From Lapidilactobacillus achengensis (GTDB taxonomy: Bacteria > Bacillota > Bacilli > Lactobacillales > Lactobacillaceae), in contig NZ_RHOV01000005.1 in assembly GCF_003946655.1 (NCBI RefSeq), positions 62,001 to 126,000 of the forward strand: a stretch of 64,000 bases of DNA. The letters run 5' to 3'. The first letter of the stretch is position 1. Each line of letters opens with the position of its first letter. The notes beneath the pieces are model-generated. The model worked only from the letters and a program-made list of their open reading frames with translations. It did no database searches and was not told the DNA's origin. Both the position numbers and the translations under genes were made by a program. Below, piece after piece: positions 17,355-26,517 of the stretch.

Positions 17355-17556
17355 AGATACCACAATGACGATTGAACTTGTGCAGAGAGAGTAGCCTTGG
17401 CTGTGAGCTTCTCCGGTTCGGTGATTGCGACCGCTTCGATTATTTTGGGTGATTCCGTTATTGATCATAATGAGTGGATCTATGTCCAAAATTCGGGTGG
17501 AACCGCGTTAATCCAATAACGTCCCTAGTAATCAATCGATTACTAGGGCTTTTTTT
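17355..17556 (+). promoter_or_regulatory. T-box leader of thrS
   Basis: The T-box signature ATTCGGGTGGAACCGCG lies at about 17491-17507. A terminator follows with arms CCCTAGTAATC/GATTACTAGGG and seven T residues, ending near 17555. The signature lets uncharged tRNA drive antitermination. ACC at 17430-17432 is a plausible Thr specifier codon but I did not fold Stem I, so that position is inferred. Confidence 0.9.
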
Positions 17557-17581
17557 GTGGCAAAAACAAGGAGGAACTATC

Positions 17582-19561
17582 ATGGCAGAAATCACGTTAA
17601 CTTTCCCAGATCAAAGTCAGCGTCAATATGAAGCTGGCAGCACCACGCTTGATGTTGCGAAAAGCATTGCAAGTAGTTTGGCTAAAAAGGCCGTTGCTGG
17701 TGAAGTCAACGGGACGATCGTTGATTTGGAGCAACCGCTGAAACAAGCGGGTCAATTTCGGATTTTGACCAGTGACGATCCAGAAGGATTGCAAGTTTTG
17801 CGGCATACTGCGGCGTTCGTTTTAGGCGCGGCTTTGAAACAGTTGCACGGCGATGTTCATTTCGGTGAGCACCAAAGTAATGAAGATGGTTTCTATTTAG
17901 ATACGGATCGGGCTGCGGGACAGGTTGCCATCAACGAATTACCAGCAATCAAAAAAGCGATGCAAAAAGTTATCTCCGCTAATCAACCGATCGAACGGAA
18001 ATTAGTGGATAAAGCTGAACTGTTGGCAGAATTCAAGGATGATCCTTATCAGACATCATTATTGAACGCGATTGACGCGGTTCAAATCAACGTTTATCGT
18101 TTAGGCGACTACCTGAGTTTTGGCGATCACGCTTTGTTGAAGAGCCTGGCGCCACTGAAGCATTTTGAATTGTTGTCTGTTGCCGGCGCATACTGGCAAG
18201 GCAAGTCCAGTAATCCCATGTTACAACGGATCTACGGGACGGCTTTCTTCAAGGCGGCCGATCTTGACGGTGATTTGAAGCGACGGGCAGAGATCAAGGA
18301 ACGGGATCACCGGACGATCGGCCGTGATCTGGATATTTTCTTCGTTGATCCTGAAGTCGGTGCCGGCCTACCTTACTGGATGCCTAATGGCGCGACGATT
18401 CGCCGCGTGATCGAACGTTACATCATTGACAAAGAAGTTGCCAATGGCTATGAACATGTTTATACGCCCGTTTTGGCCAACTTGAATCTGTATAAAACTT
18501 CCGGTCACTGGGATCATTATCGTGAAGATATGTTCCCACCAATGGATATGGGCGATGGCGAATTTTTGGAATTGCGGCCAATGAACTGCCCATCCCACAT
18601 CCAGATTTACAACCATCACAACCGTTCATATCGGGAATTGCCGATTCGGATCGCCGAATTAGGGATGATGCACCGTTATGAGAAATCCGGGGCGTTATCC
18701 GGTTTACAACGGGTTCGGGAAATGACCTTGAATGATGGCCACACTTTCTTGGCGCAAGATCAAATCAAAGATGAGTTCAAGAGCGTTTTGAAAATGATGA
18801 TGGAAGTTTACGATGATTTCAATATCACCGATTACACGTTCCGTTTAAGCTATCGGGATCCAGCCAATACCGAGAAATATTTCGATGATGATGCGATGTG
18901 GAATAGCGCTCAAGCGATGCTGAAGGGCGCCTGTGACGAATTAGGCTTGGATTATTATGAAGCCGAGGGCGAAGCGGCCTTTTATGGTCCTAAGTTGGAC
19001 GTTCAAACCAAGACAGCCCTTGGTGGCGAAGAGACCATGTCCACGATCCAATTAGACTTCATGTTACCTGAGAAATTTGATTTGAAGTATACTGGCGCGG
19101 ATGGTCAAGAGCACCGTCCTGTCATGATGCACCGAGGCATCGTTGGTACCATGGAACGCTTCATTGCGTACTTGATGGAAATTTACAAGGGCGCGTTCCC
19201 AACCTGGTTGGCGCCGACACAAGTTGAGGTCATCCCCGTAAACTTGGATCTGCACACAGATTACGCCAAAGATATCCAAAAACAATTGGCGGCGGCCGGT
19301 GTCCGTGTCAAACTCGACTTGCGTAACGAGAAGATGGGTTACAAGATTCGTGAAGCGCAAACCCAGAAGATCCCTTATACCTTAGTTGTGGGTGACGAAG
19401 AGCTGAAGGCCCAAACGGTTTCCGTCCGGCGTTATGGTGAAAAAGACGCCGCTGATGAACCAATCAAGATTTTCCGTGATAGCATTTTGGATGATATTCA
19501 TAATTATAGTCGGACAGGTTCTGGCAAAGTCAACGCTGAGATCGAAAGCAAGTTGGACTAA
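17582..19561 (+). CDS. thrS: Threonyl-tRNA synthetase
   Basis: This 659-residue class II synthetase charges tRNA-Thr. Order: N-terminal TGS domain (residues 1-60), a second additional (editing) domain with the HFGEH-type zinc motif ([17 protein letters not shown]), a catalytic core with motif 2 [12 protein letters not shown] and [32 protein letters not shown] in motif 3, and a C-terminal anticodon-binding domain (QVEVIPVNL to VVGDEE). ATG 17582 follows GGAGGAA. Frame-open codons back to 17474 lie in the T-box and are excluded. Expression responds to uncharged tRNA-Thr. A terminator follows at 19621. Confidence 0.97.
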   Translation: MAEITLTFPDQSQRQYEAGSTTLDVAKSIASSLAKKAVAGEVNGTIVDLEQPLKQAGQFRILTSDDPEGLQVLRHTAAFVLGAALKQLHGDVHFGEHQSNEDGFYLDTDRAAGQVAINELPAIKKAMQKVISANQPIERKLVDKAELLAEFKDDPYQTSLLNAIDAVQINVYRLGDYLSFGDHALLKSLAPLKHFELLSVAGAYWQGKSSNPMLQRIYGTAFFKAADLDGDLKRRAEIKERDHRTIGRDLDIFFVDPEVGAGLPYWMPNGATIRRVIERYIIDKEVANGYEHVYTPVLANLNLYKTSGHWDHYREDMFPPMDMGDGEFLELRPMNCPSHIQIYNHHNRSYRELPIRIAELGMMHRYEKSGALSGLQRVREMTLNDGHTFLAQDQIKDEFKSVLKMMMEVYDDFNITDYTFRLSYRDPANTEKYFDDDAMWNSAQAMLKGACDELGLDYYEAEGEAAFYGPKLDVQTKTALGGEETMSTIQLDFMLPEKFDLKYTGADGQEHRPVMMHRGIVGTMERFIAYLMEIYKGAFPTWLAPTQVEVIPVNLDLHTDYAKDIQKQLAAAGVRVKLDLRNEKMGYKIREAQTQKIPYTLVVGDEELKAQTVSVRRYGEKDAADEPIKIFRDSILDDIHNYSRTGSGKVNAEIESKLD

Positions 19562-19620
19562 GCGACCTAACGGCAGGAGAGAACGGAGTCACCTTTTGAC
19601 TCAAACAGAATGACCATGAC

Positions 19621-19643
19621 AAAACCGCCGCCTCTGGCGGTTT
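19621..19643 (+). terminator. Terminator after thrS
   Basis: AAAACCGCC and GGCGGTTTT enclose a 6-nt loop, followed by a T-rich stretch. Confidence 0.85.
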
Positions 19644-19654
19644 TGTTGTCTGTC

Positions 19655-19700
19655 TTGCTTATGCTAGGCGTTGGACAGAATTGACCCTAGTTGCAATCGA
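19655..19700 (+). repeat. Remnant of a family B 3' end
   Basis: GCTAGGC...AGAATTGA-CCCTAG-TTGCAATCGA closely resembles the 3' ends of B1 and B2 (GCTAGGCAGAATTGAGCC...TGCAATCGA). The rest of the element is absent. Copy A4 begins 12 bp further on. Confidence 0.6.
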
Positions 19701-19711
19701 GGCGTGGTGTT

Positions 19712-19833
19712 GAAACGTGCTCCACACAACTGACTTCTGCGCTTAACTACGCCAGGCTTCCGGAGGCAAAGCCCAGCCTCCAAAATCCTGGCTAGGTTAA
19801 TGCTCAAAGTCAACCCGTTGTGTTCCGCACTCT
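19712..19833 (+). repeat. Family A 122-bp hairpin element, copy A4
   Basis: Same 122-bp length and layout as A1-A3. The arms are ACACAAC/GTTGTGT, TGACTT/AAGTCA, CCAGG/CCTGG and GGAGGC/GCCTCC, with conserved GCTTAACTACG and AATGCTC segments. It lies between thrS and the infC promoter. Confidence 0.87.
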
Positions 19834-19838
19834 GGGGG

Positions 19839-20030
19839 GTGGTGGGCTGTTTGTTCGCTTGGCGGAAGGTCGGGCTGGGGGTGAGTCAGCCGCGATATTA
19901 TTGTTGGCGATTTATCGCCTACAATAAGGCCGAGCTTGAAGATTTTCGGCGGGTTTCCGAAAAGCTTCAAGTCGTGCCCGCCGCGTTCCACCACCCCCAG
20001 CCCGACCTGGAGCCCACCACATCTGCAATC
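19839..20030 (-). repeat. Family B element, copy B3 (reverse orientation)
   Basis: Outer arms GTGGTGGGCT/AGCCCACCAC (19839-19848, 20011-20020) and a perfect 17-bp stem (19867-19883 with 19992-20008) enclose two hairpins: TTATTGTAGGCGAT/ATCGCCAACAATAA and CTTGAAG...CTTCAAG. Read leftward, the core matches B1 and B2 in order (GCGGGC, CTTGAAG hairpin, GGCCTTATT hairpin, CGGCTGA). It abuts A4. Confidence 0.8.
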
Positions 20031-20085
20031 TACCAACGCCAACGCTCAGCGGAACATCCTGTACAAGGAAATCTGAAAAAACTTC

Positions 20086-20114
20086 TTGACTTCCATTACC
20101 ATTCTAGTTACAAT
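20086..20114 (+). promoter_or_regulatory. Promoter of infC-rpmI-rplT
   Basis: TTGACT at 20086-20091 and TACAAT at 20109-20114, spacing 17 bp. Confidence 0.8.
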
Positions 20115-20139
20115 GGAACAGTTGAATTAAGCAGAAGTT

Positions 20140-20285
20140 CCCGCTTCTCACCCATGTTTTAGACCTCTGGGTATCAAAACATTATGTTTGCCGAAGAATT
20201 ATATTTCGCTGCGGGTGCTTTTGCGCTCGCAGCTTTTTGCATGGGTTGACGTATTAACGTCGACAACTTATGGAGGTGACTTCCC
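20140..20285 (+). promoter_or_regulatory. Ribosomal-protein autoregulatory leader (L20-leader type) of the infC operon
   Basis: The leader holds a terminator-like hairpin, GCTGCGGGTGC/GCGCTCGCAGC with a TTTT loop and five T residues (20208-20238). Long-range complementarity joins ACCCATG (about 20150) to CATGGGT (about 20240). This layout matches the L20 leader that lets ribosomal protein L20 attenuate the operon in Firmicutes. The assignment is by position and structure, not by a covariance-model search. Confidence 0.7.
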
Positions 20286-20807
20286 ATAGCAAAAGATTTA
20301 ATTATTAATGAAAGTATTCGGGCACGTGAAGTTCGCTTGATCGATGCTGAAGGTAATCAAGCCGGAGTCAAGTCCAAGATCGAGGCTTTACAGATGGCGG
20401 AACGCGCTAATCTGGATCTGGTCCTAGTTTCGCCAAACGCGAAACCGCCAGTTGCCAAGATCATGGATTATGGCAAGTATCGTTTCGAGTTACAGAAGAA
20501 AGATCGTGAAGCTCGCAAGAAGCAAAAGGTCGTCAATATCAAAGAGGTTCGCTTGAGCCCTGGTATCGGCGAGAATGACTTCAATACGAAGTTGAACAAT
20601 GCCCGGAAATTTCTAGGCAAAGGTGATAAAGTTAAAGTTTCAATCCGCTTTAGGGGTCGGGCGATCACCCATAAGGAAGTGGGACGTAAGGTTCTCGAGG
20701 ATCTGGCTGAACAAACAGCTGATATCGCGACCGTTGAGTCTCACCCTCGAATGGATGGTCGGAGCATGTTTCTAATGCTTGCACCTAAGGCTGAGAAAAA
20801 AGCTTGA
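20286..20807 (+). CDS. infC: Translation initiation factor IF-3
   Basis: IF-3 (173 residues) monitors start-codon choice on the 30S subunit. The start is the non-canonical ATA at 20286, placed 6 nt after GGAGGTGA and giving the family N-terminus [19 protein letters not shown]. The next canonical codon in frame (20337) would delete this conserved region. The N-domain runs to about residue 75, then the linker [11 protein letters not shown] and the C-domain ([15 protein letters not shown]-like, [11 protein letters not shown]). A rare start is known to allow IF-3 autoregulation. First gene of the infC-rpmI-rplT operon. Confidence 0.95.
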   Translation: MAKDLIINESIRAREVRLIDAEGNQAGVKSKIEALQMAERANLDLVLVSPNAKPPVAKIMDYGKYRFELQKKDREARKKQKVVNIKEVRLSPGIGENDFNTKLNNARKFLGKGDKVKVSIRFRGRAITHKEVGRKVLEDLAEQTADIATVESHPRMDGRSMFLMLAPKAEKKA

Positions 20808-20840
20808 TCGACATTTACATTACTTTAGGAGGATCTTATC

Positions 20841-21041
20841 ATGCCAAAGCAAAAAACACACCGCGCTTCAGCAAAGCGCTTCAAGAAAACTGCTAGTGGT
20901 CAATTAAAGCGGGGCCATGCTTATACAAGCCACCGTTTCCACGGCAAGACGAAGAAACAACGTCGTCAATTAGCAAAAGCAGGTTTGGTATCACGCAGCG
21001 ATATGCGCCGTATCCGGCAAATGCTTTCTCAAGTTCGTTAG
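20841..21041 (+). CDS. rpmI: 50S ribosomal protein L35
   Basis: This 66-residue basic protein begins [19 protein letters not shown], the typical L35 start, and contains the [18 protein letters not shown] stretch. AGGAGG precedes the ATG. It lies 33 bp after infC and 50 bp before rplT, the classical operon order. Confidence 0.97.
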   Translation: MPKQKTHRASAKRFKKTASGQLKRGHAYTSHRFHGKTKKQRRQLAKAGLVSRSDMRRIRQMLSQVR

Positions 21042-21091
21042 GACTTAGCCATTAATTATATTCGATAGATAGTCTCAAGGAGGAAATTATT

Positions 21092-21451
21092 ATGCCACGT
21101 GTAAAAGGCGGTACAGTTACGCGCAAACGTCGTAAGAAAGTTTTAAAATTAGCTAAAGGTTATCGCGGTGCTAAGCATTTACTGTTCAAATCAGCTAATG
21201 CCCAAGTCATGAATTCATATCGTTACGCATTCCGCGATCGTCGTCAGGTCAAACGTGAATTCCGGAAGTTATGGATCGCGCGGATCAATGCGGCTGCTCG
21301 TTTGAACGATTTGAACTACAGCCAATTGATGCACGGTTTACGTGTTGCTGGCGTTGATATTAACCGTAAGATGTTAGCAGACATTGCTTATACTGATGCT
21401 GCAGCCTTTACTGCAATTGCTGATCAAGCTAAAGCTGCTTTGGCTAAATAA
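21092..21451 (+). CDS. rplT: 50S ribosomal protein L20
   Basis: L20 (119 residues) binds 23S rRNA early in assembly and is the expected repressor of this operon through the leader at 20140-20285. The sequence begins [23 protein letters not shown] and has the conserved [18 protein letters not shown] segment. AAGGAGG precedes the ATG. The operon ends at a terminator 17 bp downstream. Confidence 0.97.
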   Translation: MPRVKGGTVTRKRRKKVLKLAKGYRGAKHLLFKSANAQVMNSYRYAFRDRRQVKREFRKLWIARINAAARLNDLNYSQLMHGLRVAGVDINRKMLADIAYTDAAAFTAIADQAKAALAK

Positions 21452-21467
21452 GGTTTCAGACAAATTC

Positions 21468-21495
21468 AACTCACTCATTTTGAGTGAGTTTTTTT
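21468..21495 (+). terminator. Terminator of infC-rpmI-rplT
   Basis: AACTCACTC and GAGTGAGTT enclose a 5-nt loop and are followed by five further T residues. Confidence 0.9.
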
Positions 21496-21653
21496 GTGTG
21501 CCGCGGTCAAGTCTCACGCACAGTGAACGCTTGACCGAGAATGGTCGTGCTGCAACCAAAGTCCCATAGACAACATTGGGAATTTACCGCTATACTGATT
21601 GAAATTACGCGATGCCAGCTGCTGGCATCTAATGAGAGCGAGGACACACGGAA

Positions 21654-22280
21654 ATGGAAATTTATCAGGCGAATGAACTGGATTTTGATTGCCGCGATCA
21701 AATTGCGACGATCTTTGCGGAAGGGTTTACTCAATGGTTGGGCTACTTCTCGAAAGATCCGCAAGTCATCGCTGGCGCCTTCGCCCACGCGTTTCAACTT
21801 GATTATTTCTTCGTCGCGGTGACCGCGGGGCAAGTGGTGGGGATTGTGGCTTGTACAGACTGTCAGCAGCTTAGTTTACAATTCGAGAAAAGTGAGTTGA
21901 TCAAGCATTTCGGCTGGCTGAAGGGCACGATTGCCGCACGCGTTTTTCCCCGTGAATTTGCCGCGTCTTTCAAGAATCCACCGCGAGCTACCGGTTCGAT
22001 CGAATTTGTTGGCGTCGCGGCCAGCGCCAGGAACAATGGCGTGGCCTCACGCTTGCTGGCGGCTGTCATTGCGCGGACCTCGTACCCGAACTTTCTCATC
22101 CAGGAGGTAGCTGATACGAACTTGCCGGCGGTGGGCCTTTATCAAAAGTTGGGCTTCATTGAAACGGGCAGGCGACCGCTGGTGGCTAAACAGGCACAGA
22201 AAATTGGCATCAACGCCTTCCTCTCTTTCCAGCTCACTAGAAAATCTCCGGAGCTGGCCGACAACTCAGCACGCGGTTAG
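21654..22280 (+). CDS. GNAT-family N-acetyltransferase
   Basis: A 208-residue protein with the GNAT fold. The acetyl-CoA loop is seen as GVAASARNNGVASRLL (about residue 122) and the final strand-helix as VADTNLPAVGLYQKLGFIETGR (about 150-172). The substrate is not predictable. GAGGA lies about 11 nt before ATG 21654. It appears monocistronic; TATACT at 21591-21596 is a possible -10. Confidence 0.85.
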   Translation: MEIYQANELDFDCRDQIATIFAEGFTQWLGYFSKDPQVIAGAFAHAFQLDYFFVAVTAGQVVGIVACTDCQQLSLQFEKSELIKHFGWLKGTIAARVFPREFAASFKNPPRATGSIEFVGVAASARNNGVASRLLAAVIARTSYPNFLIQEVADTNLPAVGLYQKLGFIETGRRPLVAKQAQKIGINAFLSFQLTRKSPELADNSARG

Positions 22281-22668
22281 CGGTCGATCAGGTCAACTGA
22301 AGCTGCGCGATTTCGGCCGTCAACTGCCAGCTGGCCAGGCAAACTAGCCACGCCCTTGTTAATTGACGACTTGAACATAAATGGCGGCTGTCTTGATTTG
22401 ACCAGCGAGTTGCCTAATTATTTTTAAGTTGAGCTACCTGTGAACCGCATCGGCGCGTGGATATTGGTCTAGTCCTATTCGCGAAAATTGACCGTGATAA
22501 TCTCGTTGATCCGAGTTGGCAGAACCGTTATTAGTCGTTCTTTATTTTTGTGTTTACGCGTATTTGAACTGAGCTTACCGCGGTATTGGTCTGGTCGCTA
22601 GGCACTGCACAAACTTTTTGGCTCCGTGCGTTTCCCGCTATGACGGTGATTTAATTGCGCGAAAGCAC
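22281..22668. other. Gene-free stretch
   Basis: About 390 bp without a supported gene, terminator or recognisable repeat. Two loosely similar phrases (TATTGGTCTAGTC near 22461, TATTGGTCTGGTC near 22585) hint at decayed duplicated DNA. Confidence 0.35.
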
Positions 22669-22697
22669 TTGCATTTCTGAATTTAATATGCTAAATT
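22669..22697 (+). promoter_or_regulatory. Promoter of the antiterminator-PTS operon
   Basis: TTGCAT at 22669-22674 and TAAATT at 22692-22697, 17-bp spacing, with a TGC extension before the -10. A 12-bp palindrome AACAATATTGTT lies at 22707-22718, close to the expected start of transcription. Confidence 0.7.
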
Positions 22698-22720
22698 AAC
22701 AATGTTAACAATATTGTTTC

Positions 22721-22749
22721 ATGTGACTAGATGATACTAGGCATGGAAG
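22721..22749 (+). promoter_or_regulatory. Candidate ribonucleic antiterminator (RAT) site
   Basis: TGTGACTAG-ATGATA-CTAGGCATGG resembles the ptsG-type RAT bound by GlcT, with an inner CTAG/CTAG stem. Its AGGCATG 3' edge is also the 5' arm of the terminator at 22739-22792, so the two structures exclude one another. Confidence 0.65.
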
Positions 22750-22792
22750 AGCGCTCGAGGAGTGATCCTCGTGGACTTTTTCATGCCTTTTT
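22739..22792 (+). terminator. Conditional terminator in the antiterminator gene leader
   Basis: AGGCATG and CATGCCT form the base, an inner CGAGGA/TCCTCG stem forms the tip, and TTTTT follows. It lies 60 bp before the coding start, overlapping the candidate RAT. Confidence 0.8.
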
Positions 22793-22855
22793 GCTTTAAT
22801 GAAAATAATAGACATCTTAGGGCACATGGAGCAGGCATCTGCAGATGAGGTAGAA

Positions 22856-23767
22856 ATGAAAATCAAGAAAGTCCTCAATCAAAACGCGGTCTTGGTCACT
22901 GACGACGGTCAGGAAAAAGTCGCGATCGGTAAGGGAATCGGTTTTGGCAAGAAAAGAAATGATCTGGTCTTTAAACGTCAGATCGAGCGCATGTTTGTCA
23001 TGGCGCCGGAAGGGCAATTGAAGCTGCAAGATCTTCTGAGTCAAATCGATGAGAAATATTTGTTTGCGGCCGAGCATATCATTGACCACGCTGAAACAGT
23101 GCTGATGGAACAACTCAATGAGCATGTTTTGATCGCGTTGACTGATCACTTGTCGTTCTCGGCGGAAAATATTCGTAATGGGATCGTGATCCGCAATAAA
23201 TTGTTGCGCGAGATCGAAGTGTTGTATGGTGAGGAATTTAGTATCGCGCAGTGGGCGGTGGAGTATCTGAATAAGGAACTGCATATTCCTTACACCTATG
23301 ACGAAGCGGGCTATATCGCGATCCATTTGCATAGTGGGCGTGGTGATCGCGTGCGGAAGAAGCGCGAAAGTATTCGCGAAGTCATGATCGTTTCTGATGT
23401 GATCCAATTGATCGAGCGGGAATTGAATCTGGATATTCATTCAGAGGCGATGGCCTTGAATTATTCACGGTTGGCAAATCATCTCCGGTTATTGATGAAA
23501 CGCTATTATTATCAAGAATATGCGGTTTTGGATCAAGAAATCGTTCAAATGGTCAAACGCAAGTATCCGGAAAGCTATGGTATTGCCAAGAAAATTCGGG
23601 TCTTGTTGACAAAGAAATATCAGATGTCGATGACGTCTGAGGAACTTGGGTATATCGCAATCCACATTGAACGCCTGCGATTGACGCGGACACGGCCGAA
23701 TCAGGGTGATCCGGAATCAGGCGACAGCCCAGCGTCGGAATCAGGGCATGATCAACAGGAGGAGTAA
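22856..23767 (+). CDS. glcT: BglG/GlcT-family transcription antiterminator
   Basis: A 303-residue RNA-binding antiterminator controlled by PTS phosphorylation. The CAT RNA-binding domain is MKIKKVLNQNAVLVTDDGQEKVAIGKGIGFGK-like at residues 1-60. Two PRD domains follow with the conserved histidines in LTDHLSF, AIHLHSG, ANHLR and AIHIERL. ATG 22856 has GAGGT six nucleotides upstream and matches the family start. A frame extending to 22799 would run into the terminator. The PTS gene follows after 5 bp. The glcT symbol rests on family resemblance, since the partner transporter looks GlcNAc-type. Confidence 0.88.
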   Translation: MKIKKVLNQNAVLVTDDGQEKVAIGKGIGFGKKRNDLVFKRQIERMFVMAPEGQLKLQDLLSQIDEKYLFAAEHIIDHAETVLMEQLNEHVLIALTDHLSFSAENIRNGIVIRNKLLREIEVLYGEEFSIAQWAVEYLNKELHIPYTYDEAGYIAIHLHSGRGDRVRKKRESIREVMIVSDVIQLIERELNLDIHSEAMALNYSRLANHLRLLMKRYYYQEYAVLDQEIVQMVKRKYPESYGIAKKIRVLLTKKYQMSMTSEELGYIAIHIERLRLTRTRPNQGDPESGDSPASESGHDQQEE

Positions 23768-23772
23768 ATTTT

Positions 23773-25752
23773 ATGAAAGCTTATATGCAAAGAATGGGTC
23801 GCTCGTTGATGCTACCTGTCGCAACTTTGCCAGTAGCGGCATTATTTATGGGGATCGGTTATTGGATCGATCCACAAGGCTGGGGCGGTAACAACGTTAT
23901 TTCCGCTTTCTTGCTCAAAACAGGGAGTACGATCCTTGATAACTTGGGTATTTTGTTCGCAGTGGGCTTGGCTTACGGGATGTCGAAAGATAAGGATGGC
24001 GCCGCGGCGCTTTCTGGGTTGGTCGCTTTCCTGACACCATACACCTTGTTACAACCAGGCGCAGTTGCGATGTTCTTCCGGATGGATGTCAAGAATGTTA
24101 ACGTCGCCTTCAGCGCGATCAACTTCAAGAACGTCTTTATCGGTATTTTGGCAGGTTTAGTTGCCGCAGCGTTGTACAATCGCTTTAGCGGCACGAAACT
24201 ACCGATGGCCTTGGCCTTCTTCAGTGGGAAACGGCTGGTGCCGATCGTTACCGCTGGGACCATGGCGCTGGTTTCACTGTTGTTACTGTTCATTTGGCCA
24301 CCAGTTTATACCGGCTTAGTTAACTTTGGTGAATTCATTTCTGGGTTAGGCGCTGTTGGTGCTGGCCTTTACGGCTTCTTCAACCGTTTGCTGATTCCAA
24401 CTGGGTTACATCATGCTTTGAATAACGTGTTCTGGTTCAACTTAGCTGGGATCGATGATATCGGTAAATTCTGGGCTAGCCAAGGGACTAAGGGCATTAC
24501 CGGGATGTACCAAGCTGGGTTCTTCCCAGTGATGATGTTTGGTTTACCTGCTGGGGCTTTGGCAATTTACCAGTGTGCTCGCCCTGAGAAGAAGAAAGTC
24601 ACAGCTTCCTTGATGTTGGCAGCGGCGTTCGCTTCCTTCTTTACAGGTGTGACTGAACCATTGGAATTCTCCTTCATGTTCGTTGCTTGGCCATTATATG
24701 TGGTTCATGCTGTTTTAACAGGTATCTCCATGTTCCTCGCGGCAACTTTCCATTGGACTGCCGGTTTCAACTTTAGTGCCGGGATGGTCGACTTTATCTT
24801 AAGCCTCCGGGTGCCGATCGCTAACAAGCCATACATGCTGTTGGTGCTGGGCCTGATCATGGGCGTTGTTTATTACTTTACTTTCCGTTTCGTGATTACC
24901 AAGTTCAATTTGATGACACCTGGTCGTGAAGCCGACGATGTTGCCGGTGAAGAAGCCGAAGACCTTGATACCAACGTTGCTGGTGAAGACAAGTACGGTC
25001 GTTTGGCGCGGCGGATCTACACCGCATTAGGTGGCGCTGAAAACGTGACTTCGATCGATAACTGTACCACGCGGCTCCGTTTGATGGTGAAAGATACCGG
25101 CAAGGTCGATGTCGCTAAGATCAAAGCGACCAATGTTCCTGGGGTCAAAATCATTGATAAGACCAATATCCAAGTCATTGTTGGGACCGATGTGCAATTC
25201 GTCGCGGATGAAATGAAACGTTTGGCCAACGGTGGCGTGGCGGTTGCCGCTGACGCAGCTGCAGTCGTTGCTCCAGCGAAGAAAGAAATCGCCAAGAAGA
25301 TCGACGTTTACGCCGTCGCAAATGGTGACGCCGTCTCAATCACTGAAGTTCCTGATGATGTCTTTGCGCAAAAGATGATGGGTGATGGTTTCGCTATCAA
25401 GCCAACTTCTGGTGAGATCTTCGCGCCAGTCGCGGGGACGATCACCAGTGTCTTCCCAACGAAACACGCTGTGGGTATCAAGACTGACGCGGGTCTCGAA
25501 GTGTTATTGCACATGGGGATCGACACCGTTAGCTTGAAGGGCGAACCATTTACCATTTATGTTGAAGCAGGCCAAGAAGTTGCTCGTGGTCAACTGATCG
25601 CTTTAGTTGATCTTGAAGCGCTCAAGGCCGCTGGCAAGCATGCGGAAATGATCGTTGCCTTCACCAATGCTGATGCGGTCAAAGATTTGGCATTGACCAC
25701 TGGTAAGACGGTCAAAGCTAACGACATTCTCGGTTCTGTCGAAGCAAAATAG
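23773..25752 (+). CDS. PTS transporter EIICBA, N-acetylglucosamine/glucose type
   Basis: A 659-residue fused PTS permease. EIIC (about 1-370) has about ten membrane segments and the phrases YNRFSGTKLP, FSGKRLVPI and NRLLIPTGLHHALNNVFWF, which read like NagE rather than PtsG. EIIB (about 405-480) carries the phospho-cysteine in SIDNCTTRLRL. EIIA (about 520-659) has the active histidine in EVLLHMGIDTV. GGAGG precedes the ATG. It is coupled to the antiterminator upstream and ends with a strong terminator. It imports and phosphorylates glucose or, more likely, N-acetylglucosamine. Confidence 0.9.
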   Translation: MKAYMQRMGRSLMLPVATLPVAALFMGIGYWIDPQGWGGNNVISAFLLKTGSTILDNLGILFAVGLAYGMSKDKDGAAALSGLVAFLTPYTLLQPGAVAMFFRMDVKNVNVAFSAINFKNVFIGILAGLVAAALYNRFSGTKLPMALAFFSGKRLVPIVTAGTMALVSLLLLFIWPPVYTGLVNFGEFISGLGAVGAGLYGFFNRLLIPTGLHHALNNVFWFNLAGIDDIGKFWASQGTKGITGMYQAGFFPVMMFGLPAGALAIYQCARPEKKKVTASLMLAAAFASFFTGVTEPLEFSFMFVAWPLYVVHAVLTGISMFLAATFHWTAGFNFSAGMVDFILSLRVPIANKPYMLLVLGLIMGVVYYFTFRFVITKFNLMTPGREADDVAGEEAEDLDTNVAGEDKYGRLARRIYTALGGAENVTSIDNCTTRLRLMVKDTGKVDVAKIKATNVPGVKIIDKTNIQVIVGTDVQFVADEMKRLANGGVAVAADAAAVVAPAKKEIAKKIDVYAVANGDAVSITEVPDDVFAQKMMGDGFAIKPTSGEIFAPVAGTITSVFPTKHAVGIKTDAGLEVLLHMGIDTVSLKGEPFTIYVEAGQEVARGQLIALVDLEALKAAGKHAEMIVAFTNADAVKDLALTTGKTVKANDILGSVEAK

Positions 25753-25819
25753 GCCAGCGTTAATACCTGGTTACTAGCGCCGGCGCTGCGGGCCTAGCAG
25801 CCAAATTGAACGCAAGTCA

Positions 25820-25870
25820 AGCAGTTCGTTTACGTCTCCTTTAGGAGCGTAAGCGAACTGCTTTTTTATT
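25820..25870 (+). terminator. Terminator after the PTS gene
   Basis: AGCAGTTCG-TTTACG and CGTAAG-CGAACTGCT form a long stem with an inner CTCCTTTAGGAG tip, followed by TTTTTTATT. Confidence 0.9.
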
Positions 25871-26019
25871 CTTGACAAAAAGGGGTTGGGGGAACTCTTT
25901 TTTCGTGGTTCTGCGGCCATGAAAAAAACGATCGCCAAGGGCAATCGTTAGTTAGAGCGGTAAATCCATCAACAAGGGTGACGCTGCTGTTCCGCTGTTG
26001 ACGGGGATGGGATGTTTGC

Positions 26020-26517
26020 TTAAAGTGGCAGAACTGGGATCGCCAACCTGGCGCCAGTCTGCGGTGTCGCCCCAAAATTAAAACGTGGCGCGATCTGGTC
26101 GGCGTGGCGATAACCAAATTTTGCAGGCACATAGGTGGCCAGCGCTTGATTGACCGTCGCAATGGCTTGGGCGAACTCACTTTCTTGGACATATGGCGCG
26201 CTTTGAAAATAGACCAACGAACAAGCGGGAAGGATGGCGCTTTGGTAATGACCCGGCAGTGGTTGATCGAAATCCTCCGGGACCTCAATGCCCGCCGCCA
26301 CAATGGCGCGGCCGGGTTGGTTGAGTCGCTGCGGCAAGGTGACCAAGGCAGCCGTGTCAAATTTTTCTGGGATCTGATCAAGAAAGTCTTCCCAGTCACA
26401 ACCCATTTCCGCGCAATACGAGAAATAATCATGGGCGGTTTTGGCGGGCAGATAAAGCAGTTTGCGGACAGGCCGTGGTTGGACGGTCATTGTCCATAAA
26501 GGGACTGGTTCACTCAC
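26020..26517 (-). CDS. GyrI-like / effector-binding-domain protein (tentative)
   Basis: A 165-residue protein with no DNA-binding segment. The pattern (an early strand RKLLYLPAKTAHDYFSY, a central GIEVPEDF...LPGHYQSAILPACSLVYF, then a helix QAIATVNQALATY) resembles the stand-alone GyrI-like domain that binds small molecules, but this is recalled fold similarity only. The start is GTG with AAGGAGGAAAT upstream, a strong site. It is a single gene between the PTS terminator and an efflux gene on the other strand. Confidence 0.6.
   Translation of the reverse strand: MSEPVPLWTMTVQPRPVRKLLYLPAKTAHDYFSYCAEMGCDWEDFLDQIPEKFDTAALVTLPQRLNQPGRAIVAAGIEVPEDFDQPLPGHYQSAILPACSLVYFQSAPYVQESEFAQAIATVNQALATYVPAKFGYRHADQIAPRFNFGATPQTGARLAIPVLPL

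Noticed and set aside
19800-20162. 120-codon rightward open frame after thrS
   Set aside because: It runs through repeat elements A4 and B3 and into the infC promoter; no start signal.
25866-26432. 188-codon leftward open frame overlapping the GyrI-like gene
   Set aside because: It overlaps the better-supported frame at 26020-26517, which has a strong AAGGAGG site; the composition looks like a shifted frame.
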